NCBI GenBank assembly: GCA_049514335.1
Contig: JBEKVE010000056.1
Span: 1-17,126 of the forward strand
Origin: JBEKVE01 sp049514335
GTDB lineage: Bacteria > Actinomycetota > Acidimicrobiia > Acidimicrobiales > UBA8190
DNA: 17,126 bases
Direction: 5' to 3'
Shown here: one piece after another, positions 8,085-14,475 of the stretch
Layout: each line of letters opens with the position of its first letter
Numbering within the stretch: position 1 is the first letter of the stretch
Program-made: the position numbers and the translations under genes
The notes under the pieces: model-generated
Database searches by the model: none
The model's input: the letters and a program-made list of their open reading frames with translations, nothing else
Told to the model about the DNA's origin: nothing

Positions 8085-8090
8085 TAGGGT
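8085..8090 (+). promoter_or_regulatory. Candidate -10 box giving a leaderless fabI mRNA
   Basis: TAGGGT fits the actinobacterial TAnnnT -10 consensus. It ends 8 nt before the GTG at 8099, so transcription would begin at or within a base or two of the start codon. No good Shine-Dalgarno sequence lies at the usual spacing, which also suits a leaderless mRNA. No clear -35 element is visible. Confidence 0.45.
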
Positions 8091-8098
8091 CGCCGGCG

Positions 8099-8884
8099 GT
8101 GCCGTCGCGTGGTGGGCTCCTCGAGGGCAAGCGGATCCTCATCACCGGCGTCCTCACCGACGCCTCGCTCGCCTTCGGCGTGGCCCGGCTGGCCCAGGAC
8201 GAGGGAGCCGACATCGTGCTGTCGGGGGCGGGCCGCGGCCTGTCGCTCACCCGTCGCACGGCCCGCAAGCTGCCCACGCCCCCCGAGGTCATCGAGATCG
8301 ACGTCACCGATCCCGCCCACCTCCGGGCCGCCGCCGAGCATCTCGGGGCGCGCTGGGACGGGCTCGACGGGATCCTGCACGCCATCGGCTTCGCCCCCCA
8401 GGACTGCCTGGGCGGCGACATCCTGCGGGCGGAGTGGGGCGACGTGGCCACCGCCCTCGAGATCTCGGCGTACTCGCTCAAGGGCCTCGTGGGCGCGCTG
8501 GCGCCCCTGCTCGTGGCGGCCGGACGGTCGTCGGTGGTGGCCCTCGACTTCGACGCCCGCGTGGCGTGGCCCGCCTACGACTGGATGGGCGTGGCCAAGG
8601 CCGCCCTCGAGTCCCTGGCCCGCTACCTGGCGCGCGACCTCGGCCCCCACGGGGTGCGGGTCAACCTCGTCGCCGCCGGGCCCATCCGCACCATGGCAGC
8701 CAAGTCCATCCCGAGCTTCAAGGCCTTCGAGGACACGTGGGCGGCTCGTGCCCCGCTCGGATGGGACGTCAACGACTCCGACGCCGTGGCGCGCGCCTGC
8801 GTGGCGCTTCTGTCGGACTGGTTCCCCATGACCACGGGCGAGATGCTCCACGTGGACGGTGGGGTCCACGCCATGGGCGGCTAG
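8099..8884 (+). CDS. fabI: Enoyl-[acyl-carrier-protein] reductase (NADH), FabI/InhA type
   Basis: This 261-residue enzyme reduces trans-2-enoyl-ACP, the last step of each fatty acid elongation cycle. LLEGKRILITGVLTDAS (7-23) is the divergent FabI cofactor loop, which differs from the GxxxGxG of ordinary SDRs. The catalytic pair is Y160 and K167 (YDWMGVAK, the Y-x6-K spacing of the family), followed by the NLVAAGPIRTMAAKS substrate region and the TGEMLHVDGG end. The serine of the usual HSIGF motif, equivalent to InhA Ser94, is alanine here (A95 in HAIGF). The GTG start is set by a preceding TAGGGT -10-like box and by the short N-terminus expected before LLEGKR. It stands alone, divergent from npdG and convergent with the acyltransferase gene (31 bp apart); the fabG partner often seen in mycobacteria is absent. 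Confidence 0.96.
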   Translation: MPSRGGLLEGKRILITGVLTDASLAFGVARLAQDEGADIVLSGAGRGLSLTRRTARKLPTPPEVIEIDVTDPAHLRAAAEHLGARWDGLDGILHAIGFAPQDCLGGDILRAEWGDVATALEISAYSLKGLVGALAPLLVAAGRSSVVALDFDARVAWPAYDWMGVAKAALESLARYLARDLGPHGVRVNLVAAGPIRTMAAKSIPSFKAFEDTWAARAPLGWDVNDSDAVARACVALLSDWFPMTTGEMLHVDGGVHAMGG

Positions 8885-8915
8885 GCGCCGATCGGTCCTC
8901 GGTCCGACCCGTGGC

Positions 8916-10118
8916 TCACGACGGCGCCCCCGACGCCGCCGGCGTCGAGCGGCGCCGGGCCCCGAGATCGAGCCGCTTCAGCCTGAGGGCCCGCTTCTCC
9001 ACCACCCACCAGCTGGCGGCGGCGAAGGGCGCCACGCCGAGCACCGACAGGCCCAGGTACGCCCAGTATCCGAAGCGCTGCGCGTGCCACGTGGCCAGGA
9101 GCTGCTGCACCGGATAGGCGTAGATGTAGACGCCGTAGGAGTAGTCGTTGCGAGCACCGACCCGTTGCAGCGGGAGATGGGCTCCCAGCCACAACAGCGG
9201 GTAGGCCAGGAACGGGGCGAACAGATCGGCGCTCGTCATGGAGAAGAAGTTGACGTGGCCGCCGAAGGGCATCCACAAGCTGGCGCTGAACAGCGCACCG
9301 CACGCCAGCGCCAGCAGCCCCGAGTCGGGAATCTTGTCCCGGTACAGATACAGCAGCGTCCCGGCCAGGAAGATGGGCGTGAGCGTGAGCAACTTCATGG
9401 CCATGAAGTTGAAGTCGGTGTCGTAGTCGAGCCGGTAGATGGCGTAGACGCTGAAATTCCCGAACACGTGGGGAACGGCGGTGCGTAGCGCCTCGACGGC
9501 CCACAGACCCATGGCCATGAGCGCCACCACGGCGCGGCGTCCGAGCAGGCCCACGACGGCCAGCGCACCGAGCATCAGGTAGCAGAGGAACTCGTAGAAC
9601 AAGCTCCACAGCGAGCCGTTCCACTCGGCGGTCTGGGGAATGCCCTGGGGGGTGTGCGAGACCTGGAGCTGCTGCATCCACAACAGGAAATTGTGAAGCA
9701 CATAGGAGACCGGCCCGCCCGGGGTGGCGATGAAGCAGCCCGGTGCGCAGCGGGCGGACACGTTCGACGTCCACGACGCCACCAGCGCGATCCCGAAGGC
9801 GGTGACGATCAGGCACACCCAGAAGCCGGGCAGGATGCGCAGGCACCGCTGCCACAGATAGCGGCCGAAGGTGTTGCGCGACGCACTGGAGGCGATGAGA
9901 AAGCCACTGATGCCGAAGAAGCCGTACACCGCCACCATGCCGAGCGTGGTGGGCCGGTGGAACAACTCGTGGGAGCCGAACCCTCCGAGGAGGATGGCGT
10001 GCGACACCACCACGGCCAGCGCAAGGACCAGCCGGAGGAAGTTCAGGCTGTTGTGCGAGGGGGAGAACGCGTCGCCCAGGCTGGTGGCGCGGCGCGCACC
10101 GGACGCCGACCCCCCCAT
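8916..10118 (-). CDS. Acyltransferase 3 family membrane protein (OafA/YrhL-like)
   Basis: This is a polytopic membrane acyltransferase of 400 residues that probably O-acylates a surface sugar or secondary metabolite. The family hallmark R-x10-H is R29 to H40 (LRLVLALAVVVSH), followed by GFFGISGFLI in the next helix and RILPGFW. About ten hydrophobic segments follow, with a YSYGVYIYAYPVQQL stretch near the end typical of the fold. There is no C-terminal SGNH domain, so it is the membrane-only form. I chose the ATG at 10118 because GAGGGGGGG sits 8 nt upstream; TTG 10160 and ATG 10145 in the same frame would add 14 or 5 residues. The PadR gene lies upstream on the same strand, 166 bp away with a hairpin between, so cotranscription is doubtful. 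The acceptor is unknown. Confidence 0.92.
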   Translation of the reverse strand: MGGSASGARRATSLGDAFSPSHNSLNFLRLVLALAVVVSHAILLGGFGSHELFHRPTTLGMVAVYGFFGISGFLIASSASRNTFGRYLWQRCLRILPGFWVCLIVTAFGIALVASWTSNVSARCAPGCFIATPGGPVSYVLHNFLLWMQQLQVSHTPQGIPQTAEWNGSLWSLFYEFLCYLMLGALAVVGLLGRRAVVALMAMGLWAVEALRTAVPHVFGNFSVYAIYRLDYDTDFNFMAMKLLTLTPIFLAGTLLYLYRDKIPDSGLLALACGALFSASLWMPFGGHVNFFSMTSADLFAPFLAYPLLWLGAHLPLQRVGARNDYSYGVYIYAYPVQQLLATWHAQRFGYWAYLGLSVLGVAPFAAASWWVVEKRALRLKRLDLGARRRSTPAASGAPS

Positions 10119-10126
10119 GGCACGCA

Positions 10127-10135
10127 CCCCCCCTC
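10127..10135 (-). promoter_or_regulatory. Ribosome-binding site that fixes the acyltransferase start
   Basis: GAGGGGGGG lies 8 nt before the ATG at 10118. The in-frame alternatives at 10145 and 10160 have no comparable purine run, so this site decides the start. Confidence 0.5.
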
Positions 10136-10228
10136 GCGACGGCATTCCGGGTGTGATCAAACCAGAAAGTGGCCGCGCCCGCCGTCGTCACCCCTCACGA
10201 TTCGTGGCGGAGCCCGCTGACGCGCCGG

Positions 10229-10257
10229 CGTCCGGGCCCCGATTCCGGACCCGGACG
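10229..10257 (-). terminator. Hairpin downstream of the PadR gene
   Basis: CGTCCGGG (10229-10236) pairs with CCCGGACG (10250-10257) around a 13-nt loop, 27 nt past the PadR stop. No U-run follows. It may end the PadR transcript before the acyltransferase gene. Confidence 0.35.
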
Positions 10258-10284
10258 TCGCTCGCAGGGGACTGGTGGCCGGGA

Positions 10285-10833
10285 TCAGTCCTCGGCCAGC
10301 AGCTTGTACAGGTCCTTGGCCGTGGCCCTGATGGCGGCGGTGGCCCGCTCCATCTGGGCGGGATCGCCCTGCCGGGCGATCTGCTTGGCGGCGGCGAAGA
10401 TCTGGGCCGCGGCCCGGATGAGCGCCTGGAATTCGTTGGCGTCGTCACCGGACTCCCACGGCGCCGGGCCGCCCCGCTCGGCACGCTCCGTCGCCTCGGT
10501 CCGCCCCGCGTCGGTGAGCTCGTAGACCCGCTTGCCGTCGCGCTGCTCGGAGCGCACCAGGCCCTCGTCCTCGAAGAGCTGCAGCGTGGGGTAGACCGAC
10601 CCGGGACTCGGTCGCCACGTCCCACCGCTCTTCTCCTCCAGCCGGCCGATGATCTCGTAGCCGTGGGCCGGTCCGTCGGTCAGGGCGCTCAGCAGGGCGG
10701 TGCGGATGTCGCCCCGCCGCATGCGCCGGCCGCCGCCTCGCCAGCCACCCCACTCGGCACCCCAATCGGCGCCTCGCCACGGCGGGCCGCCGTGGCGTCC
10801 CCTCGGTCCCTTCATTCTCGTTCGTGTGTGCAT
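10285..10833 (-). CDS. PadR family transcriptional regulator
   Basis: This 182-residue DNA-binding regulator has a Gly/Arg/Trp-rich N-terminus (about 8-38), common in actinobacterial PadR proteins. A winged helix-turn-helix follows at about 42-115: ALLSALTDGPAHGYEII, then the recognition helix SPGSVYPTLQLFEDEGLV (76-93), then a wing ending in KRVYELTDAGR. The C-terminal helix (about 135-180) would dimerise. PadR proteins are usually repressors, often of their own gene and of a transporter or stress gene. The ATG at 10833 is preceded by GAGGAG at 8 nt; ATG 10815 is weaker. A promoter at 10914-10942 is covered by a 32-bp palindrome, which suggests autoregulation. No obvious target such as an efflux pump is adjacent; the acyltransferase gene downstream is the only near candidate. 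Confidence 0.93.
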   Translation of the reverse strand: MHTRTRMKGPRGRHGGPPWRGADWGAEWGGWRGGGRRMRRGDIRTALLSALTDGPAHGYEIIGRLEEKSGGTWRPSPGSVYPTLQLFEDEGLVRSEQRDGKRVYELTDAGRTEATERAERGGPAPWESGDDANEFQALIRAAAQIFAAAKQIARQGDPAQMERATAAIRATAKDLYKLLAED

Positions 10834-10856
10834 GTAGCCAACTCCTCGTTCGTGTG
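10817..10856. repeat. 12-bp direct repeat around the PadR start codon
   Basis: CTCGTTCGTGTG occurs at 10817-10828 and again at 10845-10856, 28 bp apart. On the minus strand one copy contributes to the ribosome-binding site and the other encodes residues 3-6. It may be a second regulator site or a relic of a small duplication. Confidence 0.4.
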
Positions 10857-10903
10857 GCGCCGGACCACCCGGCGCCCTGTCCCGGATCTGCCCGAGACTG
10901 TTC

Positions 10904-10935
10904 TCGTAGCATCACGATATATCGCGACTGTACGA
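10904..10935. promoter_or_regulatory. 32-bp interrupted palindrome, candidate PadR operator
   Basis: The core CGATATATCG (10915-10924) is a perfect palindrome. TCGTA at 10904-10908 and TACGA at 10931-10935 are symmetric about exactly the same centre, and a TC/GA pair lies between. In all 12 of 16 base pairs match. It is the most AT-rich spot in a very GC-rich window and covers the -10 box and spacer of the PadR promoter. Binding by PadR is inferred, not shown. Confidence 0.6.
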
Positions 10936-10942
10936 AACGCAA
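10914..10942 (-). promoter_or_regulatory. Candidate promoter of the PadR gene
   Basis: TTGCGT (10942-10937) and TATCGT (10919-10914) stand 17 bp apart, fitting a sigma-70/HrdB-type promoter with a TAnnnT -10. Transcription would start near 10907, leaving a leader of about 74 nt before the ATG at 10833. Confidence 0.5.
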
Positions 10943-11202
10943 CCCCCCGGGACGGAAAAATCGGGGACATCGAGGCGAGACGGGCCGGACGCCCCCCTGG
11001 GCGTGGTGGCGCCCGCCGGCGTTGCGGAACGGGGAGCGAAGACGCGCCGCGCCGGGGCGCAGGCAGATGAGGGGCGGAGGTTCGGGTCCCGAGACGAGTG
11101 ACTCCGGGGCCCGGATCCCCCGCCGCTACGGGAGGCCCCTCTCGCCACGGTAGCCGTCGGGGTGGCGCTGCACCCATGGGCCGAAAGACACATTCTGCTC
11201 AC

Positions 11203-11219
11203 GGGTCCCGGTGGGACCC
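11203..11219 (-). terminator. Hairpin downstream of the beta-propeller gene
   Basis: GGGTCCC (11203-11209) pairs with GGGACCC (11213-11219) over a 3-nt loop, 37 nt past the stop of the Vgb-like gene. There is no U-run, so the terminator role is tentative. Confidence 0.4.
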
Positions 11220-11256
11220 TCTCACCAGCGAGGCGGCGTGGCGCAGCGGCGCGCGC

Positions 11257-12828
11257 CTAGGGGATGTCGACGCGACCGATGGTGTCGTTGAGGTGATCCT
11301 CGAACCACACCGCACCGTCGGGCCCCAGGGTGATGCCCATCGCCCCCTTGACATAGGGGTCGCTGTAGGCCGTGATGACCCCGGCCGTGGTGATCCGGTC
11401 GATCTCCGGATAGGGGAAGTACCCGGTGTCGCCCGGAACCGAGTAGTTCGTGAACCACAGGTCCCCGTCGGGCCCGGCGGTGATCCCGAGCACCTGCCCG
11501 ACCTGGCCCGGCGCCCCGGGGTAGGCGGAGAACTGCCCGGACGTCGTCACCCGCCCGATCCCGCGCACGCCCGAGTCGTCTGCCCCCGCGAACCAGATGG
11601 CGCCGTCGGGCCCGGCGACGAGCGGTCCGGGAGTGGCGTCGAAGGGAATGGTGTAACTCGTGATGACGCCTGCTGTCGTGATCTCTCCTATCGACGCCGC
11701 GCCGGGGCCGACGACATTGGAGGCGTACTCGCACGAGAACCACAGGGTCCCGCCGGGTCCGCTCGTGATGTCGGGCAATGCCCGGTGGCTGAGCGAGTTC
11801 CAGTCGCCGGTTCCCAGGCTCGGGTCGGTGTAGATCGTGAACTGCCCCGAGGTCGTGAGCTGCCCGATGGAGTTGGCACCCCCCGAGTAGTTGTACACGG
11901 TGAACCACAGGTTTCCGTCCGGCCCCGACGTGATGGCGCTGGCCATGCCGATGCCTGTCGGCAGCGGGTAGGTGGTGACCGATCCCGACGTCGTCATCCT
12001 CCCGATCGCACTACCGGAGTCCGCCAGGAACCACAGCGCCCCGTCGGAGCCGGCCGTGATGGCGCCGTTCCCCCACGTTCCCTCCGAGCCGATGGGAGCC
12101 GGGTAGAACGTGGTCACACCGCTGGTCGTCATGCGCCCGATGAGACCGTCGTCGTAGGTCGTGAACCAGAGTGCTCCGTCCGAGCCGGTGGTCATGTTTG
12201 TCGGCATGTAGCCCGGCTTGGTCGAGGCCGGGGGCTCGATCGGGTAGAGGGTGAACGGAGGGGGTTGACCGACGACGATGCTTCCCGCCACGGCGACGCT
12301 CTTGAGCGCACCGGTGCATCCGTAGGGGAGGGAGATCGTGATCGGCACCTCGAGGCTCGCCACCGCGCTCCCGGCGAACGACCCCGAGGAGACGCCGTTC
12401 TCCACCGTCGTGGACGGGATCTTCCCGCGCGGCGAAGCCGTGCCGCGCCACTTGATGACCGCCGACAGCAGCGCGTCGGTCTGTGACCCCGAAAAACATG
12501 TGAACGGGCTCGAGGTGAATTCGCCGGCCAGGTGGGTGGAAGAGATGGCTTTGACGTTTGCCGCGGTGGTCGAGCAGCTCGTCAGCGTGGCCGACAGGCG
12601 CGACGCACCGGTTCCACCCCCCGACGCCCGCAGTGGGGGCGAGAAATGGAGGGTCCCCGACAGCGAACACGTCACCGTGCCACTGATGGTGAGCGTCGAC
12701 GCCCGGATCTTGGCCGACGCAGCTCCGGAAGTGCACAGGAGGACGCCCACAACCATGGCCGACGCCGCCAGCCACCGAACGGCGTACCGACCGGTCCGAG
12801 TGGTTGCCGGACCCCGCAGGTCGTTCAT
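11257..12828 (-). CDS. Secreted Vgb-like seven-repeat beta-propeller protein
   Basis: This is a 523-residue exported protein. The N-terminus has a basic start, a hydrophobic core (about 18-31) and a likely signal peptidase site after SGAASA (residue 39). Residues 40 to about 187 form a beta-rich domain with four cysteines (C54, C85, C111, C171), possibly two disulfides. From about 205 to the end there are seven repeats of the type GPDGxLWF, then IGRxTTSG, then an aromatic-Pro stretch, starting near 215, 260, 302, 357, 406, 452 and 502. This matches the virginiamycin B lyase/streptogramin lyase propeller family. Whether it has lyase activity is doubtful, since such repeats also occur in binding proteins. 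I chose the ATG at 12828, with GGGGGTGGGGAG just upstream, over the GTG at 12885, which would put a non-signal extension in front. It is flanked by unrelated genes and is probably monocistronic. Confidence 0.85.
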   Translation of the reverse strand: MNDLRGPATTRTGRYAVRWLAASAMVVGVLLCTSGAASAKIRASTLTISGTVTCSLSGTLHFSPPLRASGGGTGASRLSATLTSCSTTAANVKAISSTHLAGEFTSSPFTCFSGSQTDALLSAVIKWRGTASPRGKIPSTTVENGVSSGSFAGSAVASLEVPITISLPYGCTGALKSVAVAGSIVVGQPPPFTLYPIEPPASTKPGYMPTNMTTGSDGALWFTTYDDGLIGRMTTSGVTTFYPAPIGSEGTWGNGAITAGSDGALWFLADSGSAIGRMTTSGSVTTYPLPTGIGMASAITSGPDGNLWFTVYNYSGGANSIGQLTTSGQFTIYTDPSLGTGDWNSLSHRALPDITSGPGGTLWFSCEYASNVVGPGAASIGEITTAGVITSYTIPFDATPGPLVAGPDGAIWFAGADDSGVRGIGRVTTSGQFSAYPGAPGQVGQVLGITAGPDGDLWFTNYSVPGDTGYFPYPEIDRITTAGVITAYSDPYVKGAMGITLGPDGAVWFEDHLNDTIGRVDIP

Positions 12829-12842
12829 CTCCCCACCCCCGC

Positions 12843-12854
12843 CGGGGATCCCCG
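12843..12854. promoter_or_regulatory. 12-bp perfect palindrome in the leader of the propeller gene
   Basis: CGGGGATCCCCG lies 15 bp upstream of the ATG at 12828. A TACGCT box at 12876-12871 on the minus strand could be the -10 of this gene, which would put the palindrome within the early transcript. Both calls are weak in DNA this GC-rich. Confidence 0.2.
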
Positions 12855-12963
12855 CAGATCCCTGGGCGGAAGCGTACGCCTTCACCCTTCGTGCCGCGCC
12901 GAAAACACCGACAGCGAGGGTGCCATCGCCCCGAGTGGAGACCTCAGGACGACCGGGAGCGGC

Positions 12964-14382
12964 TCAGCGCTGGAGCGCCTTGATCTCGAGGTACTCCTCG
13001 AGCCCGTACTTGCCCAGCTCGCGCCCGATGCCCGACTGCTTGTAGCCGCCGAAGGGCGCCAGGGGGTTGAAGCCTCCCCCGTTCACCTCGACCTGTCCCG
13101 TGCGGAGCTTGCGTGCCACGCGCTCGGCGTGCTCCTTGTCACCGGCCCAGACCCCGCCAGCCAGGCCGTAGACGGTGTCGTTGGCGATGTCGATGGCCTC
13201 TTCCTCGGTGTCGAAGGGGATGATCGACAGGACGGGCCCGAAGATCTCCTCCTGGGCGATGGTCATGTCGCGGGTGACGTTGGAGAACACCGTCGGGCGC
13301 ACGAAGTAGCCGGTCTCGAGCCCCTCGGGCGCCTCGGCGCCGCCGGTGAGCAACGTCGCACCCTCGTCCACACCCTTCTTGATGTAGCCGCGCACCCGCG
13401 CCAGCTGGGTGGAGGAGACGAGCGGCCCGATCCGCGTGCTGGCGTCGAAGGGGTCACCCGGGGTGTAGGTCTCGGCCGTCTCCACCGCCAGCGCCTCGGC
13501 CTCCGCCAGGCGCGACCGGTGCACCAGCATGCGGGTCAGCGCCGAGCACGTCTGGCCCGAATTGATGTAGCAGGCGGCGACACCGGCGGGCACCGCCGAC
13601 GACAGGTCGGCGTCCTCGAGGATGACGTTGGCCGACTTCCCGCCGAGCTCCAGCGCCACTCGCTTCACGCCCTGGGCGGCGAGCTCCATGACGCGCTTGC
13701 CGGCACGGGTCGACCCCGTGAACGACACCATGTCGACGAGCGGGTGCGAGGCGATGGCCTCGCCCACGACCGGCCCCAGTCCGGTGACGAGGTTGAACAC
13801 ACCGGCCGGCAGGCCGATGTCTTCGAAGATCTCGGCCAGGATGAAGGCGTTGAGCGGCGCCACCTCGCTCGGCTTCAGCACCACCGTGCACCCCGCCGCC
13901 AGGGCCGGAGCGACCTTGGCGGCGATCTGGTGCAGCGGGTAGTTCCACGGCGTGATCGCGCCCACCACGCCCACGGGCTCGCGGACGATGAGCGAGCTGC
14001 CCGCCTCCTCCTCGAAGGGGAACTCCGTGGCCAGCTGGGCTGCGGTGGCGAAGCTCATCACCGGCAGGCCCACCTGGATCAGGTTCGACAACGTGAAGGG
14101 CATGCCGACCTCCTGGGAGATCAGCGTGGCGATGTCGGGCGTGCGCGCCGTCAGTCCTTCCTGCACGCGGGCGAGGATCTTGCCCCGCTCGTCGCGTGAG
14201 GTCTCGGACCACTCGGGGAAGGCGTCCGCCGCGGCCCGCACGGCGCGGTCCACGTCCTCGGGCGTCCCCTCGGGGATGGTCCCGATGACCTCCTCGGTCG
14301 CCGAGTTGACGACGTCGAGGGTCCCCGAGCCGCTCGACGAGACCCAGGCGCCTCCGATGTAGAGCTTGTCGCGTACGTGCAT
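12964..14382 (-). CDS. NAD(P)-dependent aldehyde dehydrogenase
   Basis: This 472-residue ALDH superfamily enzyme oxidises an aldehyde to its acid in the cytoplasm. Catalytic features are complete: the nucleophile C279 in NSGQTCS, the general base E245 in LELGGKS, N147 in PWNYP, K170 in VVLKPSE and E379 in EEIFGP. The Rossmann segment is FTGSTRAGKRV (221-231). An oligomerisation strand, GGYKQSGIGRELG, is near the end. Length is typical. I set the start at the ATG at 14382, which has AGGAGG 6 nt upstream, rather than the GTG two codons earlier. It follows the MFS gene on the same strand across 93 bp, and no strong terminator separates them. Substrate cannot be read from the sequence; the general aliphatic or betaine-aldehyde class is the nearest resemblance. 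Confidence 0.95.
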   Translation of the reverse strand: MHVRDKLYIGGAWVSSSGSGTLDVVNSATEEVIGTIPEGTPEDVDRAVRAAADAFPEWSETSRDERGKILARVQEGLTARTPDIATLISQEVGMPFTLSNLIQVGLPVMSFATAAQLATEFPFEEEAGSSLIVREPVGVVGAITPWNYPLHQIAAKVAPALAAGCTVVLKPSEVAPLNAFILAEIFEDIGLPAGVFNLVTGLGPVVGEAIASHPLVDMVSFTGSTRAGKRVMELAAQGVKRVALELGGKSANVILEDADLSSAVPAGVAACYINSGQTCSALTRMLVHRSRLAEAEALAVETAETYTPGDPFDASTRIGPLVSSTQLARVRGYIKKGVDEGATLLTGGAEAPEGLETGYFVRPTVFSNVTRDMTIAQEEIFGPVLSIIPFDTEEEAIDIANDTVYGLAGGVWAGDKEHAERVARKLRTGQVEVNGGGFNPLAPFGGYKQSGIGRELGKYGLEEYLEIKALQR

Positions 14383-14475
14383 GACCACCCTCCTGGCCGG
14401 CCGCCGGACCCCCCGGGCCGGTGCGGTTCGTCTCTGGCCACTCCCCCGGACGAGAGCGCCTCTGCCCCCGCGATG

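Larger units (their letters stand above)
10834..11256. other. 423-bp intergenic region
   Basis: This is the longest gap in the window. It holds the PadR leader, promoter and palindrome at its left end and a hairpin at 11203-11219 at its right end. Between about 10950 and 11200 I see GC-rich sequence with no frame that looks coding, no complete tRNA fold and no long repeat. Confidence 0.6.

Noticed and set aside
8884..8928. GGCGCCG/CGGCGCC inverted repeat between the convergent fabI and acyltransferase genes as a shared terminator
   Set aside because: The 31-nt loop is too long for an intrinsic terminator, and such 7-mers are common at this GC content.
11228..11262. GTGGCGCAGCGGCGCGC resembles a tRNA D-arm
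   Set aside because: No anticodon arm or T-loop follows at the right spacing, and the sequence runs into the end of the propeller gene.
11315..11340. GGTTCGAGGATCACC on the minus strand resembles a tRNA T-arm
   Set aside because: It encodes the WFEDHL segment of the seventh propeller repeat, and no tRNA fold surrounds it.
12829..12885. Longer start (GTG 12885) for the propeller protein
   Set aside because: It would place 19 residues in front of a normal signal peptide, and the ATG at 12828 has a purine-rich ribosome-binding stretch.
12532..14199. Open frame of 555 codons on the plus strand opposite the aldehyde dehydrogenase
   Set aside because: It has low-complexity composition and no motif, and lies opposite a complete enzyme with all catalytic residues.
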